Source: Paraphysomonas bandaiensis (taxonomy: Eukaryota > Chrysophyceae). Taken from it: a DNA stretch of 64,000 nucleotides. The DNA lies in contig CBFFRP010000281.1 of NCBI GenBank assembly GCA_965644295.1, positions 1 through 64,000 on the forward strand, written 5' to 3'. A program made the translations under genes and the position numbers. The notes under the pieces were generated by a model. The model searched no databases. It was not told the origin of the DNA and saw only the letters and a program-made list of their open reading frames with translations. The stretch's first letter is position 1; every line of letters starts with the position of its first letter. Positions 43,979 through 55,579 of this stretch are shown here, one piece after another.

Positions 43979-46065
43979 TTAGTCTCTTAACTCAATTTGC
44001 TTCACACGTGGAATATACGTCTTAGAAATTCGGTTTTGTGGAATACCTAACGTTTCTTTTATTCTATGAGTGCGATCCTCATGGAAGCAGTTTCTACAAA
44101 TGGATATTAGAAGGGACATGATGATAGAATATTTACCTCTGCGTGGCGAACATGTACTCCCTCATGTAATCACTAAATGTTTCCTCATCAGCACCACTTT
44201 CACGAATGTGTTTCGTTAACTCCACGATTCTGCGATAACATAATCATAAAATAAGACGACATGTCCATCCACATCGTACCTCGCATGTAATTTATATTCT
44301 TCTTCGCTGTCCAGTACAAAGGTTTGAGAGGAATCTTCATCTTGTTTAGCTTTTAGTAATGCATCCCTCTTTCGCTGCGTACTCTCCGAGCGATACATCT
44401 GCGCAACAAACAACACTTTTTATTATAAGCAAGCAATACAGGTAAAGCACCTCTTCCGTAGTGCCTTCCATGCCCACCGCATCCAGCCACCGCCCGAATG
44501 CAATTCTCTTGCCACGCCTCTGATGCAAAAGATCATCCAATGCCATCGTCAGTAGTGTATACGTGCGACTCTCTGTCCCTATCATAGAGCTGATATACTG
44601 CTTCTTAGTTTCAATTTTGGACGTTTGATTAGCATGTCGGGACAGCAAAACATCTGGAAAATCTTTCTCAAACGACCCAGAGGATATTCTATATCAGGGG
44701 CAGAAGTTAAAAATAAATAAGCAACAATTCATTCAAGTAGACCTACTTGGAATAATCAAACTTAATCGCATTGAGCACAAGGTTGTTTAGTCGTTCCTGT
44801 CGACTCTCTTCCGACTCCTCGTCACCCACCTCATCTTCGTCATCGAGTAATTCTCCCTCATCCCCACTTCGACCTTTGATCGCTCTTTTACTTGTACCCC
44901 GTCCAATGTACAAAGAAGAAATGCGGTGCATGGACGACATTATCGACCTTTGCTTCGAGAGACCAGGGGCAGCCTCGACAATATCTGTGCCTTGAGTAGC
45001 GTGTCTCTCATCCCCACTCACTGTACCGCCTATTTCCGGAAGTCCTCTTATACTCTCTCCTCTTCCTGACCTACTTGAAGCCTTAGCTTTCTTCAGTCCC
45101 GAAAAAGAGAGCATGAGAGACCGTTGCTTCGAGAGACCAGGACCAGTCTCAACAACGTCCCTACTCATTGCACCACCAATTTCCGAAATCCCTCTCACGC
45201 TCTCGCCTCTTCCTGATTTACTCCTTCCCTTAGCTCTTTTCAATCCCGAAGGATTGATACCAGCACGCTTCAGAAGCATACGAACCAACTCTTCTGCTTC
45301 CAGGTTCGCATTCTTCAGCCGTACAAAAGAACCGAACCCTACAGCACGACTCTTCTTCACTTTCCGTGACCGTTTTATCCAAAAGTCATGACCAAAGAGG
45401 CACATTCGGAAATGAGTTAAAAATGCATTTCCAAAAGTTAAAAATGTTGGGTTGCGTTTTCCGTATTCTGAGAACTCAGTCATTGCAACACCAAAATCAC
45501 CCGAATCGTCCATCTCATTAAATATCTCCATGGCGACTTTATCTAGCTGGCTTTTTTTTGTTTTATAAGAGAATTTCAAATATGTTTTCATGTCCTGAAG
45601 ATCTAACACTGTATATGAGTCACATGTCCCGGCCCGTCTTGATAAGAGTCGAAAAGTGAATTCTCTGGTCGCCTCCACATCAAGTATGAGATACTTTAGA
45701 CAGAAAGATAACAGCTCGTCTAACGATATGACTCCTGTTAACTTCTTATTGATAATATCGAATAATCTTCTCGTCCACTCATACTGCTTCTCGAATTGAA
45801 ACATATTACAGAACTCGTTAAAGGACATTTTATTTTTTCTGTCCGGGTCAACAGTCATCCATATGTTCAGCCATGCACACTGCTCTGTTGCATCCACGCA
45901 GAGATCGTTGAGGGTCTTGCGCAGTGTACCTGAGTTATTTTCATAGAAGCGAAGCACACTTGTATCGCTGTCCCGAGACACCTTAACAAAAAAATCGCGC
46001 ACACTCTGTCTCTTGGACTCTTTAACCGCTTGCAGCGGTGGGAGTGGGTCGGATGTACTCTTCAT
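43979..46065 (-). CDS. EF-hand calcium-binding protein, multi-exon
   Basis: Five exons, about 630 residues, from the ATG at 46065 (MKSTSDPLPPLQAVKESKRQ). Exon 1 (to about 44745) has three EF-hand-like loops: TVDPDRKNKMSFNEFCNMF, DIINKKLTGVISLDELLSF (partly degenerate) and MDDSGDFGVAMTEF. These suggest a calcineurin-B-like layout. It is followed by a basic region and two near-identical Ser/Gly/Arg-rich blocks (SGRGESVRGISEIGG and SGRGESIRGLPEIGG), and then an acidic stretch (LLDDEDEVGDEESEES). Later exons give SSGSFEKDFPDVLLSRH, MYRSESTQRKRDALLKAKQD, IVELTKHIRESGADEETFSD and a last exon ending in KQIELRD. Introns are at about 44692-44745, 44402-44452, 44232-44281 and 44094-44138. No signal peptide or membrane segment. 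It is not one of the common named EF-hand families as far as I can tell. Confidence 0.68.
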
Positions 46066-46286
46066 GTCCACTTGAGATTGATGGTGGAGGGAAATAAGCA
46101 CTGAATCAGTAACATCATGCGGTAAGTTAAACCCACCACCCTCTACTCTTTGGACGAGCTACATAACACATAGCTATGTGTCCATATATGGTGTATGTAA
46201 ACTGTTACACTGCTAAAATCATATATTAAATCAGATATTAAATCAGATATATATATCATATATTTTTTCGAATTAACAAGTCGGGT
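46066..46286. other. Intergenic, upstream of EF-hand gene
   Basis: Short AT-rich region with ATATATCATATA-type sequence just before the first tRNA. Nothing else is recognised. Confidence 0.4.
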
Positions 46287-46358
46287 GGGGATGTGGTCTA
46301 GGGGTATGATACTCGCTTAGGGTGCGAGTGGTCCCGGGTTCGAATCCCGGCATCCCCC
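46287..46358 (+). tRNA. tRNA-Pro (AGG), copy 1
   Basis: Acceptor GGGGATG pairs with CATCCCC, the anticodon stem CTCGC/GCGAG encloses the loop TTAGGGT (anticodon AGG), and the T arm is CCGGG-TTCGAAT-CCCGG. No intron. A T5 run (GGTTTTTC) just downstream can end Pol III transcription. Confidence 0.97.
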
Positions 46359-46476
46359 CATGGTTTTTCTACTCTTTTGTTCTCCCAGTTTTTTGATTTA
46401 GGCTGTCTAAAATCTGATAGTAACAAAGGTAGGCCAAAAAAAGTCATGTTTACAGCTGATTGGACTCAAAAACATG

Positions 46477-46548
46477 GGGGGATGCCGGGATTCGAACCCG
46501 GGACCACTCGCACCCTAAGCGAGTATCATACCCCTAGACCACATCCCC
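46477..46548 (-). tRNA. tRNA-Pro (AGG), copy 2, convergent with copy 1
   Basis: Identical to copy 1 but on the opposite strand, 118 bp away. With flanks the match extends from GTGGGGATG to CCCCCCATG on both sides, so the two form an inverted repeat of about 78-79 bp per arm. A T5 terminator follows on its own strand. Confidence 0.97.
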
Positions 46549-46550
46549 AC

Positions 46551-47110
46551 CTTTCATGATGTTACCAAAAAATATATATTATATATAGGTTGCAAGTCAT
46601 TGTGACTAGGTGGGGATGTCCACTTAATGGTATTGGAATGGTATTGGAGATGTGCTATAAGATACATGGAGTTATTCACGATAACAGTTATGAGGCTCAC
46701 TGCCATTGGAACATAAGCCCTCGGGAACACTACTTAAGGTGGGCGCAGTATTCGCTGGTCTCTCACGGATAGTTCGTGCGCTTATGGATAGATATTGGAG
46801 AAACTTATAAGTGGATTTAGAGGACTTTACTCTCAATGGAGCTGATATCTACCTATTTACTATACCATAGCTTGATACACACTACTAAGTATGAGTTCTG
46901 AATAAATAAACATTAGTGGAAACAGTAGAATAATGATAAATTTCATTGGAGAGATTATGTGGTATATGTTTAGTAAGTCAATTCACTTTAGACTTTAGTG
47001 ATTGCCACAGTAATCTCCTCTTCTCCTCAATAATGTACTACGATATCTCAAAGCAGTTCTATTACTTAAACTATTTGACACGTGAAAAAATACATATCAT
47101 GTTGAAAATG
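46551..47110. other. Intergenic between tRNA pair and palindrome
   Basis: AT-rich with a GTGACTAGGTGGGGATGT stretch at 46600-46617 that combines the MITE end motif and a tRNA-start-like octamer but cannot fold as tRNA. No gene is supported. Confidence 0.4.
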
Positions 47111-47345
47111 GGATTGATCCACTTTTATAATCGTTAAGGTAACCCTAATATACCGAAGCCAACTTTACTCCTAGCTATCGCCATGACAATATTTCAACAC
47201 ATTATAGATTACACTATACTCATTCCAGTGAAAGTTTATGTGCAATTTCAATGTCTAAAGCTCTGTCACGCTCACTCGCCAATCAAATTCTTCAACATCC
47301 CTCCAGAATCCCCTAAAAATAGAGCGTCAAGGAAAGTGAACACTC

Positions 47346-49712
47346 TTACATATTCATACTCAGAATTATCTCGTAGTACTGGAATATAACCGTTACGGCA
47401 ACGATTACACATGGCCCGGAGACAGCGGATCCTATATCATATTACACATCAGTTGCTCGACCGTATAGAATACATATACTCTTAGTAGCACCACCAGCGA
47501 CATTACACACGACGCAAATACGGCAAGTTGTAAAAAGAGGACACAAACATACCCAATAAATCGGCAATGAAAGAAAGCACTCCAACACAAACACCTCCTA
47601 ACGCGGCAGCCACAGGAATATAACGATTAAGTTCGTGTTCCAAGGCTGTATCACGATGTCCTTTGATGATCTACGGGCATACCAGTCAGATATCAATGTG
47701 ATACATAATTAGAAACTTCTAATCGTAGCTGTTTACCACTCACCATTTGCTGCTCCTTCAGTTCACGAGCAACACCCTTCGGGCCCTTTCCAGAGACCTA
47801 CATACTCTAGATTTAATTCGGGTGCACAAGACTAACCGACTGACACTGTCACTTACCTCTACCCAAATCTTTGCAAAGGTGGCAGCCATGCAAACAACGA
47901 ACACAGCGTAAAACATGACGTGGAAGGGATCAAAAATGATATCTGCATTTTAATAACACATTTACATCATATACGACTTATGGTGTATCCACTTGCGTAC
48001 CCAACAGAGAATCAGGTGGGCTGATATAGTACGGAAGGCCAGCGGTTGGTACCACAACTCCTACGAACACAGTAATCAAATACGACGCAGTTCATCGAAC
48101 GCTCAAAGTACCTTCAATGTCACCAACATGAGCCCATTTCCCAGTAATAATGCATAGAGGAGAATTAGGAAAGGCAGAATACACCACCTATTCGACCAAT
48201 GAGTAAAAACTAGCATAATCATAATCTGCGCTCACACCTGGGACACCATGAAAATATTCCCCGCAATTGTGGCGTACATAACCAGAGGAATGTTGGATGT
48301 ATAAAACAACTTAATCGGGTACTTTCCTAGACAAGAAATATTAAAGTGAAATCACACATAACGAAAACGAATTAACCTTGCTGAGCTCTGAACTTCTGGT
48401 ACTTAACCAACACTTCGACTCTCCACGTCTGGAAGTAAGCGACCTATCAATCTCATTAGATAACTCCACTTTTCACACACACTCATATAGCGCGTTCTTA
48501 CCGCAGCTCCAACAGCCACAGTAACCACAATTGCAAACACGCTGCAAACAGCCATGCCATGCCTGTGCCCATGTTAACGATAGCCACAGCGATAATGAGT
48601 TGAAGCTTATACTGTACCTGAGAAAGAGAGCATCCAGAATCGCCTGAAGCTTATTGTCTCTAGTAATGGGTAGATGAATCATAGCCACCAGAGCGCCATA
48701 AAACTCAGACTGTTTGACAATTTCTACTGTGCCGTCAGCAGTCGTTGTCTCAATAGAGGAAGAAGTAAAGGAAATGGGGGCGATACCCTGTTGGAGTAAT
48801 GAGCAATCAACTACGAATATATAAATAGATAAAGACCTTCCAAATCACGTCAGAGCAAATGGAACAGCAAGTGAAAAGTGATACTCCAGAGCCAATTCCA
48901 TACCCCTTCTGCAAGAGCTCATCCAGCAGAATAACTATGCACGATGATCCAAAGAGCTGCAGTACAAGGTTAGGCTGGTAGCACATACACACTCTGGGCA
49001 ACAAATGTACCTGCATCATAATCAGAATTGACTTGAACATACCAAGAGATGATACAGGTCCATATATTCCAGCTAGCACGAAAAAAACTGACTGGAATAA
49101 TGCTAACATTACACCGGCTAGCTTCTGCATTCCTTGGAAGGCCATACGGTCTTCCTTAAGATTATGATTGATCTGCATAGAAATATAATCGTCAGTTTAT
49201 TACTGAACAAAGATAATACAGATATGAAAAAACACGAGAATGTAGGTTATATAATTACAATCGCCGGACCTCAAATACTTTAGCAGCCGCCAAAATCTGC
49301 ATCAGCATTCCGGCTGTGAGTATATGGCCAACACCTGCCAATATAGAAATATATCAAAATAATAAACAACAACATCAACACGCATAAATATGTCAGTTAT
49401 ATATAAGAATTTTCAATTCCACTGACCTAACTCCATGAGAGTGCCTCTACTAGATCCCAGCATCAACCGCTGATGATAAAATGGATCAGCAGTGGCACTT
49501 TGAATGCCATATAATGGCAGCTGACTCATCACACAGTAAATAATGACACATAGAATTGTAGTCTGAGCTCTTTCATCAAAAGGTTGCTATACACACAAAC
49601 GAAACACATCAGCGACGAGAGAGATATGACCATCAAATTGTACCCGTCTGTCTGGAAGAGGAATTTCCGGAAGAAGGTGCAGAATTGGCTTCAGCGCATT
49701 GGCGAGCTTCAT
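47346..49712 (-). CDS. SEC61A: SEC61 alpha, left-arm copy
   Basis: Pore-forming alpha subunit of the ER protein-conducting channel. This is the mirror image of the gene at 52370-54746, with the same fifteen exons, splice sites and, as far as I compared, the same protein of about 479 residues. The two copies differ at an intron base (seen in the intron after LDALFLR) and by a 12-bp indel in the third intron, where this copy is shorter. No inactivating change is visible, so it should be functional. It reads from the centre of the palindrome outwards. See the right-arm entry for motifs. Confidence 0.93.
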
Positions 49713-50002
49713 GCTACCCAGGTTATGGTCAGTAAAGCAATGCTAACCGCTGCGTAGGTGTAGTAACTAATCAATGATTTGCACACCTGGTATGTTTCTT
49801 CTACTGTCATATCTACATACTGGTATACCATACACACATTCATACATAGCGAGAGAAATACATACACATACTGTCTGTATTGCGCCTGTTCGAGACGAGG
49901 TGGAGTTTGTGGTTCCCTGTCATGTACAGAGCTCAAAGTTTTGAAGACATATAATTTATGTAATATATAGTACGTAAATATCATGCCGTCATCATCATGT
50001 GA

Positions 50003-50074
50003 GGGGATGTGGTCTAGGGGTATGATACTCGCTTAGGGTGCGAGTGGTCCCGGGTTCGAATCCCGGCATCCCCC
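50003..50074 (+). tRNA. tRNA-Pro (AGG), copy 3 (left arm)
   Basis: Same 72-nt sequence as copies 1 and 2, anticodon AGG, followed by a T8 terminator. It lies about 290 bp upstream of, and on the opposite strand to, the left SEC61 start codon. Confidence 0.97.
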
Positions 50075-50681
50075 CATGTTTTTTTTCATCTTTTTGGTGG
50101 AGATCGAAACTATCCCTATAATGTCCCATTTTTCTCCTCTTTTTTCATACTATATTCGACTTCTTTAAATGAGGAGGGCAACACGTCACATCATTTGTAC
50201 AATACCATATATAGCACTGGTATCATATATATATAAATATATTTACATAACCATACAAGCTCACAGTATATATATTATCTCGAACTTATGATATTCTACT
50301 CTACAAACAACCTATTGACCTCAAGCAATCTGTGAATTAGTGTGTTCATATCCTTGTTATTAACGACGATGTGATTCGTCTCATCATCTCTATGATCCCA
50401 CACACACTTATCCTATGGCTGATAAGGAGAGTTAAGTCAGATTCATCACACTATTGTAAGAAGGAATCAATGGTCACAGGGGCTCCGTCCATGGGCTGCC
50501 CACCTCCTAATGAATAGATATGCAATGGATGGATGACAGACTCCCTGATCTACAGAGGTAGAAGTCTTAGTTTCATGACCAGGACTGCAGGTCTGATCAT
50601 TTGAGGGACTCACATAAGAATATCTCTGCGTGAGTGTCATTCTCCTCTTTGATTTAAGGTGTATACTAATATGAATGTATG

Positions 50682-51474
50682 CAAGCACATGATCAGTTCA
50701 TTATTTTTTGAACATAATGTGACTACAACTATATTTGACAGGTTCAACAGGAGAACATGCTGAACTGATACTGTTCCGTTCCGAGAGTGCGCCCTCGTTA
50801 AGAGTTGAATAAACTAAGTAATGCATAGTTTTTTAATTATAATTCCGCGTATTTTTTTGTGTGTGGTGCCAAGCAAGCTCCAGTTTGCTCTACACTATAC
50901 TCGCATAGTCAATATGTCCATACATGATGACAAGAAACCCTTGTCAATATCCATTCCTAGTGTTGTCTCAAAGGCAGTATATATATATATATTAACACCA
51001 TCCCAACCAAATTATTTTATCCTATATAAATTAGAATTTCCAACATACTTTTCTACTAACAGACTGATGTATCCTCCGCAAAGTGTTACACATGTAGCAC
51101 TATTAATCTATTAATGTTAACTCGTAGATATCAAGATACATCCACGTGACAACGATTGATATGCTTCAATACATCATCCTTATTTACATCAGTACGTATA
51201 GGGCACAGCACGAAGCCATTCCTCCGTGGGTGCCTCTATTTTCGAACTCTGAAGTGTCAATTCCATCATACGCTCTGTATCATCATATGATCAAAACTAT
51301 ATAAAATAAATATTTTCACAATATAATTCAAGACTCCGCTGGTGTTACATGACACAATCGAGTTCATACGGCTCCGCAGAGTATGCTACACGTCAACAAT
51401 GATTGACATGTTTCCACACAGAAACCTCATATACATCAATGCGCAGAGGGCACTATGAGAAAGTATCTATAAAT
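50682..51474. other. Unique spacer of the palindrome (793 bp)
   Basis: Unpaired centre between the two arms. It contains two loosely similar stretches, 51140-51210 and 51385-51460 (ACGTGACAACGATTGATATG versus ACGTCAACAATGATTGACAT, each followed by ATACATCA and AGGGCAC), i.e. a decayed direct repeat. The only frame (50821-51114) has no family resemblance. Confidence 0.7.
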
Positions 51475-52007
51475 CATACATTCATATTAGTATACACCTT
51501 AAATCAAAGAGGAGAATGACACTCACGCAGAGATATTCTTATGTGAGTCCCTCAAATGATCAGACCTGCAGTCCTGGTCATGAAACTAAGACTTCTACCT
51601 CTGTAGATCAGGGAGTCTGTCATCCATCCATTGCATATCTATTCATTAGGAGGTGGGCAGCCCATGGACGGAGCCCCTGTGACCATTGATTCCTTCTTAC
51701 AATAGTGTGATGAATCTGACTTAACTCTCCTTATCAGCCATAGGATAAGTGTGTGTGGGATCATAGAGATGATGAGACGAATCACATCATCGTTAATAAC
51801 AAGGATATGAACACACTAATTCACAGATTGCTTGAGGTCAATAGGTTGTTTGTAGAGTAGAATATCATAAGTTCGAGATAATATATATACTGTGAGCTTG
51901 TATGGTTATGTAAATATATTTATATATATATGATACCAGTGCTATATATGGTATTGTACAAATGATGTGACGTGTCGATCTCCACCAAAAAGATGAAAAA
52001 AAACATG

Positions 52008-52079
52008 GGGGGATGCCGGGATTCGAACCCGGGACCACTCGCACCCTAAGCGAGTATCATACCCCTAGACCACATCCCC
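52008..52079 (-). tRNA. tRNA-Pro (AGG), copy 4 (right arm)
   Basis: Identical to the other three copies and the mirror of copy 3, with a T8 terminator on its own strand. It sits about 290 bp from, and opposite to, the right SEC61 start. Confidence 0.97.
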
Positions 52080-52369
52080 TCACATGATGATGACGGCATG
52101 ATATTTACGTACTATATATTACATAAATTATATGTCTTCAAAACTTTGAGCTCTGTACATGACAGGGAACCACAAACTCCACCTCGTCTCGAACAGGCGC
52201 AATACAGACAGTATGTGTATGTATTTCTCTCGCTATGTATGAATGTGTGTATGGTATACCAGTATGTAGATATGACAGTAGAAGAAACATACCAGGTGTG
52301 CAAATCATTGATTAGTTACTACACCTACGCAGCGGTTAGCATTGCTTTACTGACCATAACCTGGGTAGC

Positions 52370-54746
52370 ATGAAGCTCGCCAATGCGCTGAAGCCAATTC
52401 TGCACCTTCTTCCGGAAATTCCTCTTCCAGACAGACGGGTACAATTTGATGGTCATATCTCTCTCGTCGCTGATGTGTTTCGTTTGTGTGTATAGCAACC
52501 TTTTGATGAAAGAGCTCAGACTACAATTCTATGTGTCATTATTTACTGTGTGATGAGTCAGCTGCCATTATATGGCATTCAAAGTGCCACTGCTGATCCA
52601 TTTTATCATCAGCGGTTGATGCTGGGATCTAGTAGAGGCACTCTCATGGAGTTAGGTCAGTGGAATTGAAAATTCTTATATATAACTGACATATTTATGC
52701 GTGTTGATGTTGTTGTTTATTATTTTGATATATTTCTATATTGGTTTCTATATTGGCAGGTGTTGGCCATATACTCACAGCCGGAATGCTGATGCAGATT
52801 TTGGCGGCTGCTAAAGTATTTGAGGTCCGGCGATTGTAATTATATAACCTACATTCTCGTGTTTTTTCATATCTGTATTATCTTTGTTCAGTAATAAACT
52901 GACGATTATATTTCTATGCAGATCAATCATAATCTTAAGGAAGACCGTATGGCCTTCCAAGGAATGCAGAAGCTAGCCGGCGTAATGTTAGCATTATTCC
53001 AGTCAGTTTTTTTCGTGCTAGCTGGAATATATGGACCTGTATCATCTCTTGGTATGTTCAAGTCAATTCTGATTATGATGCAGGTACATTTGTTGCCCAG
53101 AGTGTGTATGTGCTACCAGCCTAACCTTGTACTGCAGCTCTTTGGATCATCGTGCATAGTTATTCTGCTGGATGAGCTCTTGCAGAAGGGGTATGGAATT
53201 GGCTCTGGAGTATCACTTTTCACTTGCTGTTCCATTTGCTCTGACGTGATTTGGAAGGTCTTTATCTATTTATATATTCGTAGTTGATTGCTCATTACTC
53301 CAACAGGGTATCGCCCCCATTTCCTTTACTTCTTCCTCTTTTGAGACGACTGCTGACGGCACAGTAGAAATTGTCAAACAGTCTGAGTTTTATGGCGCTC
53401 TGGTGGCTATGATTCATCTACCCATTACTAGAGACAATAAGCTTCAGGCGATTCTGGATGCTCTCTTTCTCAGGTACAGTATAAGCTTCAACTCATTAAC
53501 GCTGTGGCTATCGTTAACATGGGCACAGGCATGGCATGGCTGTTTGCAGCGTGTTTGCAATTGTGGTTACTGTGGCTGTTGGAGCTGCGGTAAGAACGCG
53601 CTATATGAGTGTGTGTGAAAAGTGGAGTTATCTAATGAGATTGATAGGTCGCTTACTTCCAGACGTGGAGAGTCGAAGTGTTGGTTAAGTACCAGAAGTT
53701 CAGAGCTCAGCAAGGTTAATTCGTTTTCGTTATGTGTGATTTCACTTTAATATTTCTTGTCTAGGAAAGTACCCGATTAAGTTGTTTTATACATCCAACA
53801 TTCCTCTGGTTATGTACGCCACAATTGCGGGGAATATTTTCATGGTATCCCAGGTGTGAGCGCAGATTATGATTATGCTAGTTTTTACTCATTGGTCGAA
53901 TAGGTGGTGTATTCTGCCTTTCCTAATTCTCCTCTATGCATTATTACTGGGAAATGGGCTCATGTTGGTGACATTGAAGGTACTTTGAGCGTTCGATGAA
54001 CTGCGTCGTATTTGATTACTGTGTTCGTAGGAGTTGTGGTACCAACCGCTGGCCTTCCGTACTATATCAGCCCACCTGATTCTCTGTTGGGTACGCAAGT
54101 GGATACACCATAAGTCGTATATGATGTAAATGTGTTATTAAAATGCAGATATCATTTTTGATCCCTTCCACGTCATGTTTTACGCTGTGTTCGTTGTTTG
54201 CATGGCTGCCACCTTTGCAAAGATTTGGGTAGAGGTAAGTGACAGTGTCAGTCGGTTAGTCTTGTGCACCCGAATTAAATCTAGAGTATGTAGGTCTCTG
54301 GAAAGGGCCCGAAGGGTGTTGCTCGTGAACTGAAGGAGCAGCAAATGGTGAGTGGTAAACAGCTACGATTAGAAGTTTCTAATTATGTATCACATTGATA
54401 TCTGACTGGTATGCCCGTAGATCATCAAAGGACATCGTGATACAGCCTTGGAACACGAACTTAATCGTTATATTCCTGTGGCTGCCGCGTTAGGAGGTGT
54501 TTGTGTGGGAGTGCTTTCTTTCATTGCCGATTTATTGGGTATGTTTGTGTCCTCTTTTTACAACTTGCCGTATTTGCGTCGTGTGTAATGTCGCTGGTGG
54601 TGCTACTAAGAGTATATGTATTCTATACGGTCGAGCAACTGATGTGTAATTATGATATAGGATCCGCTGTCTCCGGGCCATGTGTAATCGTTGCCGTAAC
54701 GGTTATATTCCAGTACTACGAGATAATTCTGAGTATGAATATGTAA
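52370..54746 (+). CDS. SEC61A: SEC61 alpha, right-arm copy
   Basis: Ten-helix channel subunit that moves nascent proteins into or through the ER membrane. Fifteen exons split by short introns (first intron 52439-52495) give about 479 residues, normal for the family. The start [20 protein letters not shown] matches the amphipathic SEC61 N-terminus. Then come [20 protein letters not shown] (plug region), [37 protein letters not shown] (highly conserved), [29 protein letters not shown], the cytosolic loop [15 protein letters not shown] and [20 protein letters not shown]. The C-terminus ends [11 protein letters not shown]. All introns have GT...AG ends and restore the frame. The gene points outward from the palindrome centre and is duplicated in the left arm. 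Confidence 0.95.
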
Positions 54747-55327
54747 GAGTGTTCACTTTCCTTGACGCTCTATTTTTAGGGGATTCTGGAGGGATGTTGA
54801 AGAATTTGATTGGCGAGTGAGCGTGACAGAGCTTTAGACATTGAAATTGCACATAAACTTTCACTGGAATGAGTATAGTGTAATCTATAATGTGTTGAAA
54901 TATTGTCATGGCGATAGCTAGGAGTAAAGTTGGCTTCGGTATATTAGGGTTACCTTAACGGATATAAAAGTGGATCAATCCATATTTTTACTTTGGAACG
55001 AAAATATGAGTTTTAATGGTCAATATTTTTCTCAAAGGAAGCATGAAACATTTGTAGAAGTGATATTTGCACAAAAGGGTATCGTTATGGAGTGAATACG
55101 CAGCTAGCTATGTCTCGTGATGTGACGATTCTATCTACAGCCTTGAATTGAGATGTTGGAAATTGCTCATTCATAACTAGACCTCAGAGAGAATTTGTCG
55201 TTAGACTAGACAGATTAATTAATATTTTGTTTACACGAAGTTGTGACAAAAAACACAATCTCATTTTGTTCCACGCATACTTCCTACATATGTGAACCTC
55301 TCGTTACTAAACATATCTCGAAACTCG

Positions 55328-55462
55328 AAAGATCAAACTATTTCAGTTCCTCAATATCATCACAGCATTTGTACATCACTATATTTCACTGAATTCTCGT
55401 ACATTGTCTTCAAGTGACATACTGAATATACTAGAATATAAATAATCTATATTCTAATATGA
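55328..55462 (+). repeat. Dispersed repeat, copy 2
   Basis: Matches 39340-39462 with a few substitutions and small indels (shared TACTAGAATA and TCATCACAGCATTTGTACAT). No LTR-like junction follows this copy. It lies just left of the foldback element. Confidence 0.7.
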
Positions 55463-55579
55463 GAGAGTTTGTTGATTATCGCTATTTCGAGCAATTAAAA
55501 GCTGTATTTTGTATTTTAAGTTTTAAGCTTTTTAAATTATGCACACGGTAGTTGTTGTCTAATACTGTAGCCAGAGATT

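Larger units (their letters stand above)
47111..50681. repeat. Left arm of a large inverted duplication (about 3.57 kb)
   Basis: Reverse-complement match to 51475-54981. Outer boundary: GGATTGATCC (47111) pairs with 54972-54981. Inner boundary: ATGAATGTATG ends at 50681. Coordinate sums of paired bases are about 102092 outside, 102082 after a 12-bp indel in a SEC61 intron, and 102156 after a 74-bp indel beside the tRNA. It carries a complete SEC61 alpha gene and one tRNA-Pro. Confidence 0.97.
51475..54981. repeat. Right arm of the large inverted duplication (about 3.51 kb)
   Basis: Reverse-complement match to 47111-50681. Relative to the left arm it lacks about 74 bp next to the tRNA (around 51975) and has an extra 12 bp (a tandem duplication in TCTATATTGGTTTCTATATT at about 52735-52760). 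Confidence 0.97.

Noticed and set aside
46377-46559. Frame ending in GGMPGFEPGTTRTLSEYHTP
   Set aside because: It is the translation across tRNA-Pro copy 2, not a protein gene.
46600-46620. tRNA-like start GTGGGGATGT
   Set aside because: Lacks the T arm and anticodon stem and cannot fold as a tRNA.
50821-51114. 97-codon frame in the palindrome spacer
   Set aside because: No homology recognised, biased AT-rich composition, no splice or promoter context.
47346-54746. Several small frames in both palindrome arms as separate genes
   Set aside because: They are individual SEC61 alpha exons read through into introns, or their antisense.
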